43,216 nt of DNA from Fidelibacterota bacterium SCGC AAA298-D23 (GTDB lineage: Bacteria; Fidelibacterota; Marinisomatia; Marinisomatales; Marinisomataceae): positions 1 to 43,216 of the forward strand of contig AQSI01000002.1 in assembly GCA_000402655.1 (NCBI GenBank). Direction: 5' to 3'. Below are positions 17,276-26,233 of this stretch, in pieces. The translations under genes and the position numbers were made by a program. Below the pieces are notes generated by a model, which saw only the letters and a list, made by a program, of their open reading frames with translations, ran no database searches and was not told where the DNA came from. The first letter of the stretch is position 1. Each line of letters opens with the position of its first letter.

Positions 17276-19064
17276 TTTTTTAAATAGAGCAATCGACTGG
17301 CTTTGTTTGTCTTTGTTTTTCATTCTTATATCATTTCCAATATTTCAAATTCTCGGTAGATATATAAATTTCTTTTCAATTCCTGCTTCCCAGGAAATTG
17401 TTCAACATATGACTTTATGGATAGGCTTCATTGGAGCTGTAATAGCTGCAAGATCTAATAAATTATTATCTGTTGTAAGAGAACCAGTTTTTAAATCAAT
17501 GAAAAAAGTGAGTTTATCTCAATTTTTTGTACATATTTTTTCATTATCTGTAGTATTTATTTTATCTGTATCATATTTAAAAATGATACAAATAGGTTTC
17601 CAATATCCTGATTATATTGCACCATTTATTCCTTCATGGTTTGCTCAATCTATTATACCTGTTGGATTAATTTTAATTTGGTATCAAATGATTTTAACTT
17701 GTAGTTCAGATTTTAGATATAGATTATTTGTGTCAATTTTTTCTATAGTTCCAACTTTAATATTGTATTATTGGCAATTTCCTTTCGCAAATTCTTTGCT
17801 TTTGTGGTCTCAAATAATTTTTTCTATAATTTTGGTTGCATTTGGATTACCGATTTTTATTTTGTTAGCCTCCTTAGCAATTTTTTTCTTTTTATCAGAA
17901 CCAACAGAATGGGCAACAAATTACGATTTAATCTCTACAATTAGTGACAGCGCATATAGAATTGTTGTTTCACCAACCTTAGCAGCAATACCCATATTCA
18001 CTTTAGCAGGATACATTCTTGCTGAAAGTAATATTTCTGATAGGTTGATTAAATTTTTTAAATCTAGTTTAGGGTGGCTTCCGGGATCTACAGTTTTGAT
18101 TGTAGTTATTCTTTGTGCTTTTTTTACTGCTCTTACTGGAGGTTCGGGAGTTACTATTTTAGCCTTGGGAGTAATACTATACCCAATATTGGTTCATGAT
18201 GGTTATTCTAAAAGATTTTCTTTAGGTATTATTACAACAGCAGGATCATTAGGTTTACTTTTTCCACCTAGTTTACCAGCAATAATTTATTCTGTGACAG
18301 CTGGTATAAATCCGCTGGAGTTGTTCAGACAAGCATTAATTCCCGCTATTTTTTTAATGAGCATAATGTTTTTTTATGGCCTTTATATGCTACCAAAAAA
18401 TAAAAAAATAGAAAAGTTTAATTTTAAAAGTGCTTATAATTCTGCAAAAATAGCTAAGTGGGAAATAGCTATCCCACTACTAATTATTTTAAGTCTTTTT
18501 TCTGGTTTTGCTACACTGGTTGAAAGTGCTGCGCTATTGGTTTTATACGTATTGACTGTTGAGCTTTATATCTTTAAAGATGTTTCTTTCAAGGATTTGC
18601 CTAAAATAATAATTGATTGCTCTACGCTTGTTGGAGGTGTACTTATTATTCTTGGTTTTGCAATGGGTTTTACAGGTTACTTAGTAGATGCCCAAATTCC
18701 ATTAAAAATACTCAATTTTGTCCAAAACACCATTTCTTCAAAGATAATATTTCTTTTAGCTCTTAACATTTTACTTTTAATTATTGGTTGTTTGATGGAT
18801 GTTTTTTCAGCTATTATAGTAGTAGTTCCTCTTATTGCACCTTTAGCAGCATATTTCGGAATTGACCCATTTCATTTAGCAATAATATTTATTGCAAATC
18901 TTGAACTTGGCTATATAACCCCTCCAGTAGGGATGAATTTATATTTGTCATCATATAGATTTAATAAGGATATGCCAACTATTTATAGCGCAACTTTACC
19001 TTTCTTTTTTATAAGATTAATTGGAGTACTAATTATAACATATATTCCTTTGTTCTTTTACTGA
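17268..19064 (+). CDS. TRAP transporter fused permease DctQM
   Basis: A 598-residue membrane protein. The N-terminal ~150 residues form the four-helix DctQ part, with ASQEIVQHMTLWIGFIGAVIAARSNKLLSV as its landmark (split here only by reading, not by gene). A linker follows, then the DctM part with FTLAGYILAESNISDRLI, TALTGGSGVTILALGVILYP, TTAGSLGLLFPPSLPAIIY and, near the C-terminus, NLELGYITPPVGMNLYLSSY. Fused QM permeases are common and use a sodium or proton gradient for high-affinity uptake. Length agrees with a fusion of a 160- and a 430-residue protein. Together with tatT and dctP it makes a complete importer. Confidence 0.93.
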   Translation: MNNFLNRAIDWLCLSLFFILISFPIFQILGRYINFFSIPASQEIVQHMTLWIGFIGAVIAARSNKLLSVVREPVFKSMKKVSLSQFFVHIFSLSVVFILSVSYLKMIQIGFQYPDYIAPFIPSWFAQSIIPVGLILIWYQMILTCSSDFRYRLFVSIFSIVPTLILYYWQFPFANSLLLWSQIIFSIILVAFGLPIFILLASLAIFFFLSEPTEWATNYDLISTISDSAYRIVVSPTLAAIPIFTLAGYILAESNISDRLIKFFKSSLGWLPGSTVLIVVILCAFFTALTGGSGVTILALGVILYPILVHDGYSKRFSLGIITTAGSLGLLFPPSLPAIIYSVTAGINPLELFRQALIPAIFLMSIMFFYGLYMLPKNKKIEKFNFKSAYNSAKIAKWEIAIPLLIILSLFSGFATLVESAALLVLYVLTVELYIFKDVSFKDLPKIIIDCSTLVGGVLIILGFAMGFTGYLVDAQIPLKILNFVQNTISSKIIFLLALNILLLIIGCLMDVFSAIIVVVPLIAPLAAYFGIDPFHLAIIFIANLELGYITPPVGMNLYLSSYRFNKDMPTIYSATLPFFFIRLIGVLIITYIPLFFY

Positions 19065-19087
19065 TTTATAATTATCTTTATTGTATT

Positions 19088-20023
19088 ATGAGAACAAAAC
19101 ACATTATTTTATCGCTAATTTTACTTTCCCAACTGTCCTTTGCGCAAGGTCAAGCGGGTTCTTTATTTTTAACAATAAATCCAGGTGCTAGATCAAACGC
19201 CATGGGAGAGGCTCAAATTGGTGTTGCTAATGACGCTTATGCAACATATTATAATCCAGCTGGATTAACCAATTTATCTTCAAAAGAGTTTTCTTTTATG
19301 CACACAAGCTATTTACCTAATCTTGTTGATGATATGTCATATGATTTTTTAACATTTGCAATGCCATTTAGAGATGGTGAGTCAATTGGTGGTCATTTTA
19401 CATATTTAAATCTTGGTGATCAAGTTAGTACTGATGCTAATGGAAACGAACTTGGATCATTTTCTAGTTACATGTATGCACTCAATCTATCTTATGCAAA
19501 GCAAATTGACGATACTTCTTCTTGGGGTGTAAATGGTAAATATTTTTATCAGGAGTTAGCTGTCATAAACAGTTTAGATGCTTCTAGTGGTAGTTTTGCG
19601 GTTGATGTTGGTTACTTTAAACATAATGCTATGGATAATCCTAATCTTAAACTTGGTGCAGTATTGACTAATGTCGGTCCTGGTGTAAGTTTTGACGATG
19701 GAGAAGAAGATCCGCTTCCAACTCGTCTTGGTTTAGGACTGTCATTACTAACTTTAGAAGGTCAAGCTACTGTCGCATTTGATTTAAATTATGAACTTAA
19801 CGACCAAACTGTTGTAACAAACCTTGGAGCTGAATATTTTCTTGTTGAAGACTTTGCTTTGAGAGCCGGATTTCTTAGCGATCCATCTGGCGATTTAAAT
19901 TATACTACACTTGGCCTTGGTGCAGATTTAGGTGCTATTGCATTTGATGTAAGTTATGTAATAGGTGGTGAACTTGATCCTCATTCAAACATGGTCAGAT
20001 TCTCTCTAAGTGGATCTTTCTAG
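19088..20023 (+). CDS. PorV/PorQ-family outer-membrane protein
   Basis: 311 residues with a signal peptide (KHIILSLILLSQLSFAQ) and the family opening INPGARSNAMGEAQIGVAND followed by YATYYNPAGLTNL, the FadL-like hatch motif. Amphipathic strands with LRAGFLSD and TTLGLGADLGAIAFDVSY complete a predicted barrel ending in Phe (SLSGSF), as in BAM substrates. Relatives include PorV and PorQ of the type IX secretion system and UPF0164 proteins of spirochaetes. No other secretion gene is present here, so a transport or porin role is equally possible. TATAAT at 19067-19072 could be a -10 box, but no matching -35 is visible. Confidence 0.85.
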   Translation: MRTKHIILSLILLSQLSFAQGQAGSLFLTINPGARSNAMGEAQIGVANDAYATYYNPAGLTNLSSKEFSFMHTSYLPNLVDDMSYDFLTFAMPFRDGESIGGHFTYLNLGDQVSTDANGNELGSFSSYMYALNLSYAKQIDDTSSWGVNGKYFYQELAVINSLDASSGSFAVDVGYFKHNAMDNPNLKLGAVLTNVGPGVSFDDGEEDPLPTRLGLGLSLLTLEGQATVAFDLNYELNDQTVVTNLGAEYFLVEDFALRAGFLSDPSGDLNYTTLGLGADLGAIAFDVSYVIGGELDPHSNMVRFSLSGSF

Positions 20024-20052
20024 GTTAAATTTTAAACTCATTAAGGTCTTTT

Positions 20053-20802
20053 ATGATATTTAGATTAATTCTAGTATTGTCTATATTTTTGCTCTCTGCT
20101 TGTGGTATGTCAAATCCTTTCGATGATAATATCCCTTACAAAACAAGATTTGACGATGGACTATCCTTTTTTGAAGAAGCAAAATATGTTAAGGCTTCTC
20201 AGCAGTTCAATATAATTGTCGAAAGAGCATCACATACTGACTTAGGAGACGATGCACTATTCTTTTTAGCCGAATCATACTTTTTAAATAAAGACTATGA
20301 ACTGGCGCTTATTGAATTTGAAAAGCTTGTATCAAGAATGGGCTTTAGTCCTTATATTGAAAAATCTAGATGGCGCATATGTGAAACTTTAATGCTTTTA
20401 TCACCAAATTTTTATCATGATCAAGATTCTAGCAAAAAAGCAATATCACAAATTCAAGAGTTTCTTGATGATTATCCAGGTTCTGAACATTCAAAAGATG
20501 CTGATAAGCTTATAATTGAGCTTAGAACACGTCTAGCAGAGAAAAGTATGGAAACTGGCAAACTGTACGTTAAGTTAAAAGCATATGACTCGGCAATAGT
20601 CTCTTACGAAATCGTTATAAATGAGTATTATGATACAAAGTTCTTTAATGATGCAAATATGGAAATTATTAGGTGTTTAGCACTTCAGAATAAGAAAGAT
20701 GAAGCAAAGCAATTTCTTACTGACCTTGAAAATAATGAGCAGTCTGTAGTTACTGAGTCATTTAAAGAACAAGCTTTGAGCGTTATAAAAGATAATTCTT
20801 AA
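20053..20802 (+). CDS. bamD: Outer membrane assembly lipoprotein BamD
   Basis: A 249-residue lipoprotein (lipobox LSAC, Cys17) with five TPR-like helical pairs matching the BamD/YfiO family. Examples are LSFFEEAKYVKASQQFNIIV, DDALFFLAESYFLNKDYELA, a typical insert around RICETLMLLSPNFYHDQD, and AISQIQEFLDDYPGSEHSKDA. BamD is a central part of the BAM machine that folds beta-barrel proteins such as those at 11546 and 19088. The length matches family members. nadD follows after 15 bases. Confidence 0.9.
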   Translation: MIFRLILVLSIFLLSACGMSNPFDDNIPYKTRFDDGLSFFEEAKYVKASQQFNIIVERASHTDLGDDALFFLAESYFLNKDYELALIEFEKLVSRMGFSPYIEKSRWRICETLMLLSPNFYHDQDSSKKAISQIQEFLDDYPGSEHSKDADKLIIELRTRLAEKSMETGKLYVKLKAYDSAIVSYEIVINEYYDTKFFNDANMEIIRCLALQNKKDEAKQFLTDLENNEQSVVTESFKEQALSVIKDNS

Positions 20803-20817
20803 AAAAGGCTATATTAT

Positions 20818-21399
20818 ATGAAAACATGTATTTTTGGCGGAACTTTTGACCCTCCTCATATTGGACATCTTCTTATTGCTCAAACAATAATCGAATCTGA
20901 AAATTTTGATAGATTAATTTTTTTACCAGCATATCTATCTCCGATAAAGCAAGGAAGAAAAATGTCTGCACCAGAAAAAAGATTAAAAATGCTTGATATG
21001 GCTTTAATAAATAATGATAATTTTGAAATATCTGACTTTGAAATTAAAAAAGGTGATATCAGCTATACAATTGACTCTATTAAGCATTTTAAGGATGAAT
21101 TAAATATTGAAAAAAAAGATTTCTATTTCCTTATGGGAAGTGACACATTGATGGATTTTCATAACTGGAAAAATCCAAAAGATATTTTAGACTTATGTAA
21201 TATTATTGTTGCAACAAGACCAGGATTTACTCCAAGCAATATTCCTCAGTGGGTTTTAGATAGAGTTAATTTTGCCAACATACCTCAATTTGAAATTTCA
21301 TCAACCAACATTAGAGCTAGATGGAGAGCGGATAAGACTATTAGATATATGGTGACAAAAGAGGTATGGGATTTCATAAATGAAAATGGACTATATTGA
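20818..21399 (+). CDS. nadD: Nicotinate-nucleotide adenylyltransferase
   Basis: A 193-residue nucleotidyltransferase with the N-terminal GGTFDPPHIGHL motif (HxGH), then LIFLPAYLSPIKQG, the family FLMGSDTLMDFHNWKN and the C-terminal ISSTNIRARW (the ISSTxIR nucleotide-binding signature). It makes nicotinic acid adenine dinucleotide in NAD synthesis. Length and motif order are normal. The stop overlaps the following antiporter start as TGATG. Confidence 0.96.
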   Translation: MKTCIFGGTFDPPHIGHLLIAQTIIESENFDRLIFLPAYLSPIKQGRKMSAPEKRLKMLDMALINNDNFEISDFEIKKGDISYTIDSIKHFKDELNIEKKDFYFLMGSDTLMDFHNWKNPKDILDLCNIIVATRPGFTPSNIPQWVLDRVNFANIPQFEISSTNIRARWRADKTIRYMVTKEVWDFINENGLY

Positions 21400-22328
21400 T
21401 GCTGTCTAGTTTATTTTTTTTAATCTTTGGATCTTTAGGTTTATATTTTGGCTCCGAATTTTTAATTGATGGTGCTAAAAGTTTAGCTAAAAAATTAAAA
21501 GTTTCTGACCTTGTTATCGGTTTAACCATAGTCTCTATAGGAACTTCTTTTCCTGAGCTTATAGTAGGCCTAATTAGTGCCTTTCAAGGCTACACTGATT
21601 TCGTTATAGGAAATGTATTAGGCTCAAATATTGCAAATATTGGTCTCGCTATTGGTTTACCAGCAATATTTTTTAAAATAAACTTTGATTTAAAAAACTC
21701 AATTGCACCATTTATTTATAATCTTTTAGCATGTTTGATGTTATATATTTTTTTACAGGACAATTTAATTAATTCTAAAGAGGCTCAAGGCCTTCTCTTA
21801 GTTTTTTTTGTATATATTATAGCTAGTTTTTTAAGACCTAATATCACATCATGTAATGGAGAGCTTGAAAATGAAAATGTTTGTCCAGCATATCAATCAG
21901 TTCTGAGAATAATTGCTGGATCTACTATACTTTATTATGGGTCTGTATTATTTGTGGATAATGGAGCTATCCCTTTGGTTAAACAATTTGGTTTTTCGGA
22001 AAAAGCAGTAGGAATGACAGTTGTTGCAATTGGAACTTCCTTACCTGAATTATTTGTCACCTTGATGGCTTTATCAAAAAAAGAGGTTGGAATATCTTTA
22101 GGAAATATTATTGGTTCAAATATTTTTAACATTTTATTTGTTTTGGCAACCATAGCTTTGGTAACTCCAGTCAAAACATCTAATGTAAATTTTGAATTAT
22201 TTTTAGGAGTTGGATTTTTGCTTTCATTAATGCTATTTATCTATCTTCACAAAGGACTGAAAAAGTTCACAGCATCAATACTTCTTATTGGATATATAAC
22301 TTTTTTATATTTACAGTTTTATGGTTGA
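21399..22328 (+). CDS. Calcium/sodium antiporter family protein
   Basis: A 309-residue CaCA-family exchanger with about ten membrane helices and the two inverted alpha repeats. The first is GTSFPELIVGLISAFQG with GNVLGSNIANIGLAIG. The second is GTSLPELFVTLMAL with LGNIIGSNIFNILFVL. The Glu in each PEL motif coordinates the ion. It resembles the YrbG branch, which exchanges Ca2+ for Na+ or H+. The ATG at 21399 (TGATG with nadD) is preferred to the in-frame TTG three bases upstream. It overlaps ftsE by eight bases. Confidence 0.92.
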   Translation: MLSSLFFLIFGSLGLYFGSEFLIDGAKSLAKKLKVSDLVIGLTIVSIGTSFPELIVGLISAFQGYTDFVIGNVLGSNIANIGLAIGLPAIFFKINFDLKNSIAPFIYNLLACLMLYIFLQDNLINSKEAQGLLLVFFVYIIASFLRPNITSCNGELENENVCPAYQSVLRIIAGSTILYYGSVLFVDNGAIPLVKQFGFSEKAVGMTVVAIGTSLPELFVTLMALSKKEVGISLGNIIGSNIFNILFVLATIALVTPVKTSNVNFELFLGVGFLLSLMLFIYLHKGLKKFTASILLIGYITFLYLQFYG

Positions 22329-22974
22329 GTTTAAAAATATTTCTTTTAGCTATTCCAAAGAATCCGGTATTTATGATATTGATTTAAAAATAAAAGATAG
22401 TGAATTCTGTTTTCTTGTTGGTCCAACTGGATCAGGTAAATCCAGTCTTCTAAAAATGATTTACTTTGACATTATACCATTAAAAGGGGAAATAGATGTT
22501 TTAGGTTTTAATTCTAAAAAAACAAAAAAGAACAAGATTCACAAACTGAGAAAAAAAATTGGTGTCATTTTTCAAGATTATAAACTTTTAAAGCAAAGAA
22601 CAGTTTATGAAAACATTGCTTTACCACTTCACATAAATGGAGCAGGAAGAAAAATGATTCGAGATAATGTTGAAGAAGCTTTAGAATTGACAGATTTGTT
22701 AGATTGTAAGTACAAGTATCCCGATCAACTATCAGGCGGTGAGCAACAAAGAGTTTGTATCGCTAGAGCAATTGTTAAAAATCCTAATCTTATACTTGCA
22801 GACGAACCAACAGGAAATCTTGATCCCGCAGCAGCTCATAAGATTTTAAAAATTTTAGAGCAAATAAATAAAGAAGGAACTTCAATTATAATGGCAACTC
22901 ATAATTATAAGCTTATATCAGATAGAGATTATAGAATAATTGAGCTCAAAGATGGAAGTTTGGTGAGCTCATGA
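22321..22974 (+). CDS. ftsE: Cell division ATP-binding protein FtsE
   Basis: A 217-residue ABC ATPase with canonical motifs: Walker A GPTGSGKSS, Q-loop FQDYKLL, signature LSGGEQQR, Walker B LILADEPTGNLD and switch His in MATHNY. FtsE pairs with FtsX, encoded directly downstream with an ATGA overlap, to control septal peptidoglycan hydrolases at the divisome. Its intact motifs contrast with the degenerate ATPase at 93-779. Confidence 0.96.
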   Translation: MVEFKNISFSYSKESGIYDIDLKIKDSEFCFLVGPTGSGKSSLLKMIYFDIIPLKGEIDVLGFNSKKTKKNKIHKLRKKIGVIFQDYKLLKQRTVYENIALPLHINGAGRKMIRDNVEEALELTDLLDCKYKYPDQLSGGEQQRVCIARAIVKNPNLILADEPTGNLDPAAAHKILKILEQINKEGTSIIMATHNYKLISDRDYRIIELKDGSLVSS

Positions 22975-23831
22975 TTGATCAGTTTGCTTTTTTAATTTCT
23001 GAGGGATTTAAGAGTTTTTATCGAAATAAGCTTGCTAGTTTTTTATGTGTTATTACAATTTTTATTAATTTTTCGATTTTAGGTTCACTTTTTGTTGTTG
23101 GTTATAATACGAGCTCATTTGTCGACTTTTTTAGATCAAAATATACTTTTGAAATTTTTCTGGTAAATGAAGTTAAACAAGATGATTATTTAAATTTTAT
23201 TGATCAATTATCAAAAAATAAAATTATTGCTAATACAGAGCTTATTGATAAAGAAAAATCTGCTGCTATTTTTAAAGAAGAATTTGGAGAAGATGTTGTT
23301 GAAATGTTAGGTTATAATCCTTTGCCCTTATCAATCAAGGTATTTATCAGTGAAGAAAGTTTTGAGTTTGATAAAGTAGATCAATTAATTGAGTTGATAA
23401 ATACATATAACTTTGTTGATGAGATTGAATATAGAGGAAGATATATCGATGACATAGAAGATAGGATAAACTTAGCTATTTTCTTATTTTTAGTTTTTGT
23501 GATTGCGATCATATTTCTTTCTTATCAAATCATTTCTAATACCATCAATCTTTCAATGACAAATAGAAAAGATTTCATCGATATTTTAAAGTATAATGGT
23601 GCTTCAGGAATGTTCATAAAAGTTCCTTTTTATATTGAATCAATTCTGTGTTCTGTTTTTGGTAGCATTTTTTCGTTTTTATTTGTTAAATACTTTTTTA
23701 TATCATTTAATTCATATTTTGGAGTAAACGTGAAATTGGATGATTATTTGTGGTTGTGGATTATTGGATTTTCAATATTTATTGGATTATATTCCTCCAA
23801 TCAGTCAATGAGGAGAAATTTAAATGAGTAA
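22971..23831 (+). CDS. ftsX: Cell division protein FtsX
   Basis: A 286-residue membrane protein with the FtsX layout. One N-terminal helix comes first (LASFLCVITIFINFSILGSLF), then a periplasmic domain of about 110 residues containing FEIFLVNEVKQDDYLNFI and AIFKEEFGEDVVEMLGYNPLP, then three C-terminal helices of the permease domain. The phrase NPLPLSIKVF is typical of the family. It overlaps ftsE by four and grpE by eight bases. It transmits ATP-driven changes from FtsE to periplasmic hydrolase activators. Confidence 0.95.
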   Translation: MIDQFAFLISEGFKSFYRNKLASFLCVITIFINFSILGSLFVVGYNTSSFVDFFRSKYTFEIFLVNEVKQDDYLNFIDQLSKNKIIANTELIDKEKSAAIFKEEFGEDVVEMLGYNPLPLSIKVFISEESFEFDKVDQLIELINTYNFVDEIEYRGRYIDDIEDRINLAIFLFLVFVIAIIFLSYQIISNTINLSMTNRKDFIDILKYNGASGMFIKVPFYIESILCSVFGSIFSFLFVKYFFISFNSYFGVNVKLDDYLWLWIIGFSIFIGLYSSNQSMRRNLNE

Positions 23832-24321
23832 AAAGAATAAAAATGGTGTCGACTCACGAAATAAGTCAAGCTCGACCAAAAAGCTGACAAAAAAAGATTT
23901 AGAATTACTGATATCTTCACAGGAGGATAAGCACCTCCGATTAAAGGCAGAGTTTGATAATTATCGTAAAAGAAAAGATTCTGAAATATCGTCATTATTA
24001 AAGTATGAAGGTAAAAGTTTCATTATGGATTTTCTTTCAATTCTAGATAACATTTCGAGAGGAATTGAATCATATAAAGAAGATGATATAAAAAAAGCAC
24101 TATTAGTTGTAAAAGATGATTTTATTAAAAAATTAGATGTAAAAGGTGTTAAGCCATTTGGTAAAGTTGGAGATAATTTCGACCCAGAATTACATGAGGC
24201 TTTAACAACTACTAATGATCCAAAAATTGATGATAATTCAATAGTCGAAATATATGAATCGGGATATAAGTATAAAGATTTAATTATTAGACATGCTAAA
24301 GTGGTGGTAAATAAAAAATGA
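23824..24321 (+). CDS. grpE: Nucleotide exchange factor GrpE
   Basis: A 165-residue protein. A charged, low-complexity N-terminus precedes the family's long helix (RLKAEFDNYRKRKDSEI) and the C-terminal beta wing, with the signature DPELHEALTT followed by IVEIYESGYKYKDLIIRHAKVVV. GrpE releases ADP from DnaK. It overlaps ftsX by eight bases and dnaJ by four (ATGA). dnaK is not in the window. Confidence 0.96.
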   Translation: MSKKNKNGVDSRNKSSSTKKLTKKDLELLISSQEDKHLRLKAEFDNYRKRKDSEISSLLKYEGKSFIMDFLSILDNISRGIESYKEDDIKKALLVVKDDFIKKLDVKGVKPFGKVGDNFDPELHEALTTTNDPKIDDNSIVEIYESGYKYKDLIIRHAKVVVNKK

Positions 24322-25397
24322 GCAATTTCTATGATATTTTAGGCGTTTCCAAATCTGCAAATGTAAATGAGATAAAAAGAGCTTACAGAAAGATTGCTAT
24401 GAAGTATCACCCAGATAGAAATCCAGATAACAAAGAAGCTGAAAAAAAGTTTAAAGAAGCTGCAGAAGCATATTCAGTACTAAGTGATGAAGGAAAAAGA
24501 AGACAGTATGACCAATTTGGCCATTCTGCATTTAATGGAATGGGTGGTCAATCTGGATTTAATTCAATGAATATGGATGATATTTTCAGTCAATTTGGTG
24601 ATATTTTTGGCGGCAATAATCCCTTTGAATCTTTTTTTGGTGGAGGCAGAACATCGTCCAGGCCTAGAGCAGGAGCTGATTTAAAGGTAAAGATTATAGT
24701 TTCTTACAAAGATATTGTTAATGGTGGAGAAAAGAAACTCAAAATTAAAAGATTAAAGCGCGCTGAAGGACTAACTTTGACTACATGTCCCATGTGTGGT
24801 GGTAGTGGTCAAGTAACAAAAGTCACGAATTCATTTCTTGGTCAAATGAGATCAACAAGTATTTGCCCTCAATGTAAGGGATATGGTAAGGTGGTAGATA
24901 ACATTCCCTCTGGAGCTAATAAGGATGGCATGAAACCAATCGAAGAAACTATCAAAATTAAAATTCCTACAGGAGTTGAAGATGGAAATTATATGACCTT
25001 AGATGGGCAAGGAAATGAAGACATTAATGGTCAAGCTGGAGATTTATATGTTTTTTTTGAAGAGGAAAATCACGAATTCTTTTCGAGATATGGAAATGAT
25101 GTTTTATTGCAAGTTGTTTTAGGATATTCACAAGCTGTATTTGGTGATAAAATTGATATACCAACAATAAATGGAACTGCTAAGCTTAAAATACCAACAG
25201 GTATTCAGCCAGGACAAATTTTAAGAGTTAAGGGCAAAGGTTTTCCATTAATAGGAAAGTCTAGAAGAGGTGATCAGTTGGTGAAAATTCAGATTGAAGT
25301 TCCTTCAAAATTAGGTAGTGATGAAAAAAAATCAATTGAAGATCTTTTGAAGATTCAAAGGAATAAAAAAATTAAATTTCAAAGATTTGAGGATTAA
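24318..25397 (+). CDS. dnaJ: Chaperone DnaJ with one zinc centre
   Basis: A 359-residue Hsp40. The J domain (residues 1-70) has the HPD motif at 31-33, followed by a Gly/Phe-rich linker (about 74-120) and the C-terminal substrate domains. The cysteine-rich region is short. Only two CXXCXGXG units remain, C157PMCGGSG and C183PQCKGYG, against four in canonical DnaJ. By comparison with E. coli DnaJ the outer units (1 and 4, zinc centre I) are missing, while the inner pair forming zinc centre II is kept. Centre II is the one known to matter for cooperation with DnaK. The overlap with grpE supports a folding operon. Confidence 0.95.
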   Translation: MSNFYDILGVSKSANVNEIKRAYRKIAMKYHPDRNPDNKEAEKKFKEAAEAYSVLSDEGKRRQYDQFGHSAFNGMGGQSGFNSMNMDDIFSQFGDIFGGNNPFESFFGGGRTSSRPRAGADLKVKIIVSYKDIVNGGEKKLKIKRLKRAEGLTLTTCPMCGGSGQVTKVTNSFLGQMRSTSICPQCKGYGKVVDNIPSGANKDGMKPIEETIKIKIPTGVEDGNYMTLDGQGNEDINGQAGDLYVFFEEENHEFFSRYGNDVLLQVVLGYSQAVFGDKIDIPTINGTAKLKIPTGIQPGQILRVKGKGFPLIGKSRRGDQLVKIQIEVPSKLGSDEKKSIEDLLKIQRNKKIKFQRFED

Positions 25398-25443
25398 TAT
25401 ATTGCTATGTTTGTGAATTATTGTAAATTCGGTGGAGCCAAAA

Positions 25444-26229
25444 ATGGATAAAGCAAAACAAAAATTTTTTAACGACTACCTTGAAGTAATAACCTTCTTT
25501 ATTTTTATTTTAATTTTACTGGTGATTTACATTCCTAGTTTAATTTGGAAAGAAGAAGATATGTATAAAGAAGAAAGTCGTTTTCGAATGCAGACTGTCT
25601 ACAATGTTGAAAATTTTCATAATATCCTAACTGGAGCTTATGAAACAGATGGAAAGAAGGCAGTTACTTTGGTTAATGCTGTAAGAGATTCAGTTATGGC
25701 TGATTCGACTTTTTTAGGAGAACAGATTGTCAAACTTAATGGTGAAGAATTTTTAGTTGAAGTTCCAAAAGGTTTTGATGTTGAATACGATACAACTTTT
25801 GGATTAAGAAGAATTTCTAAAGAAACTATTGTTGACACTACCGTTACAGTACTAATGATGTCAGAGGAAACCGGAATGGAAGATACAGTTTATGTTCAAA
25901 AGAAAAATTTATTTGATGTCCAACAAGATCCAATGTTTTTGGGAATAATTGAAGAAACAACTTTTGAAAGAGTAGAAACTGTTTCTTATTTTGATAGAAG
26001 ATTCAGAAAAGAAACTGATCCATACAATTTTGCATTTTTACCAGACGATACGCAGTTTTTTTGTCCTTTGACAGGTGAACCATACATTATTGAGATAAAT
26101 GATGAAGGAAATTCTGTAAGAGTCTCTAGTCCAATTCGTTCATATCGTGATAACAGATATGGTTTTTTTGCACTTAAAACAAGAAGTCATGGTTATATCA
26201 TTGACGGATCACGCAGCTGGGATAATTAA
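25444..26229 (+). CDS. Single-pass membrane protein of unknown function
   Basis: 261 residues. A basic cytoplasmic N-terminus is followed by one membrane helix (about residues 15-34, VITFFIFILILLVIYIPSLI) and a long charged extracytoplasmic part. The latter ends in a compact block with CPLTGEPYIIEIND and KTRSHGYIIDGSRSW. I do not recognise the family. The CPLTGEPY phrase recalls short Cys/Thr-Gly motifs near the ends of pilin-like proteins, but there is no prepilin peptidase site. ATG 25444 is chosen because GGTGGAG at 25430-25436 lies seven bases before it; GTG 25432 is the alternative. It is followed four bases later by another membrane-anchored protein. Confidence 0.65.
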   Translation: MDKAKQKFFNDYLEVITFFIFILILLVIYIPSLIWKEEDMYKEESRFRMQTVYNVENFHNILTGAYETDGKKAVTLVNAVRDSVMADSTFLGEQIVKLNGEEFLVEVPKGFDVEYDTTFGLRRISKETIVDTTVTVLMMSEETGMEDTVYVQKKNLFDVQQDPMFLGIIEETTFERVETVSYFDRRFRKETDPYNFAFLPDDTQFFCPLTGEPYIIEINDEGNSVRVSSPIRSYRDNRYGFFALKTRSHGYIIDGSRSWDN

Positions 26230-26233
26230 TTGA

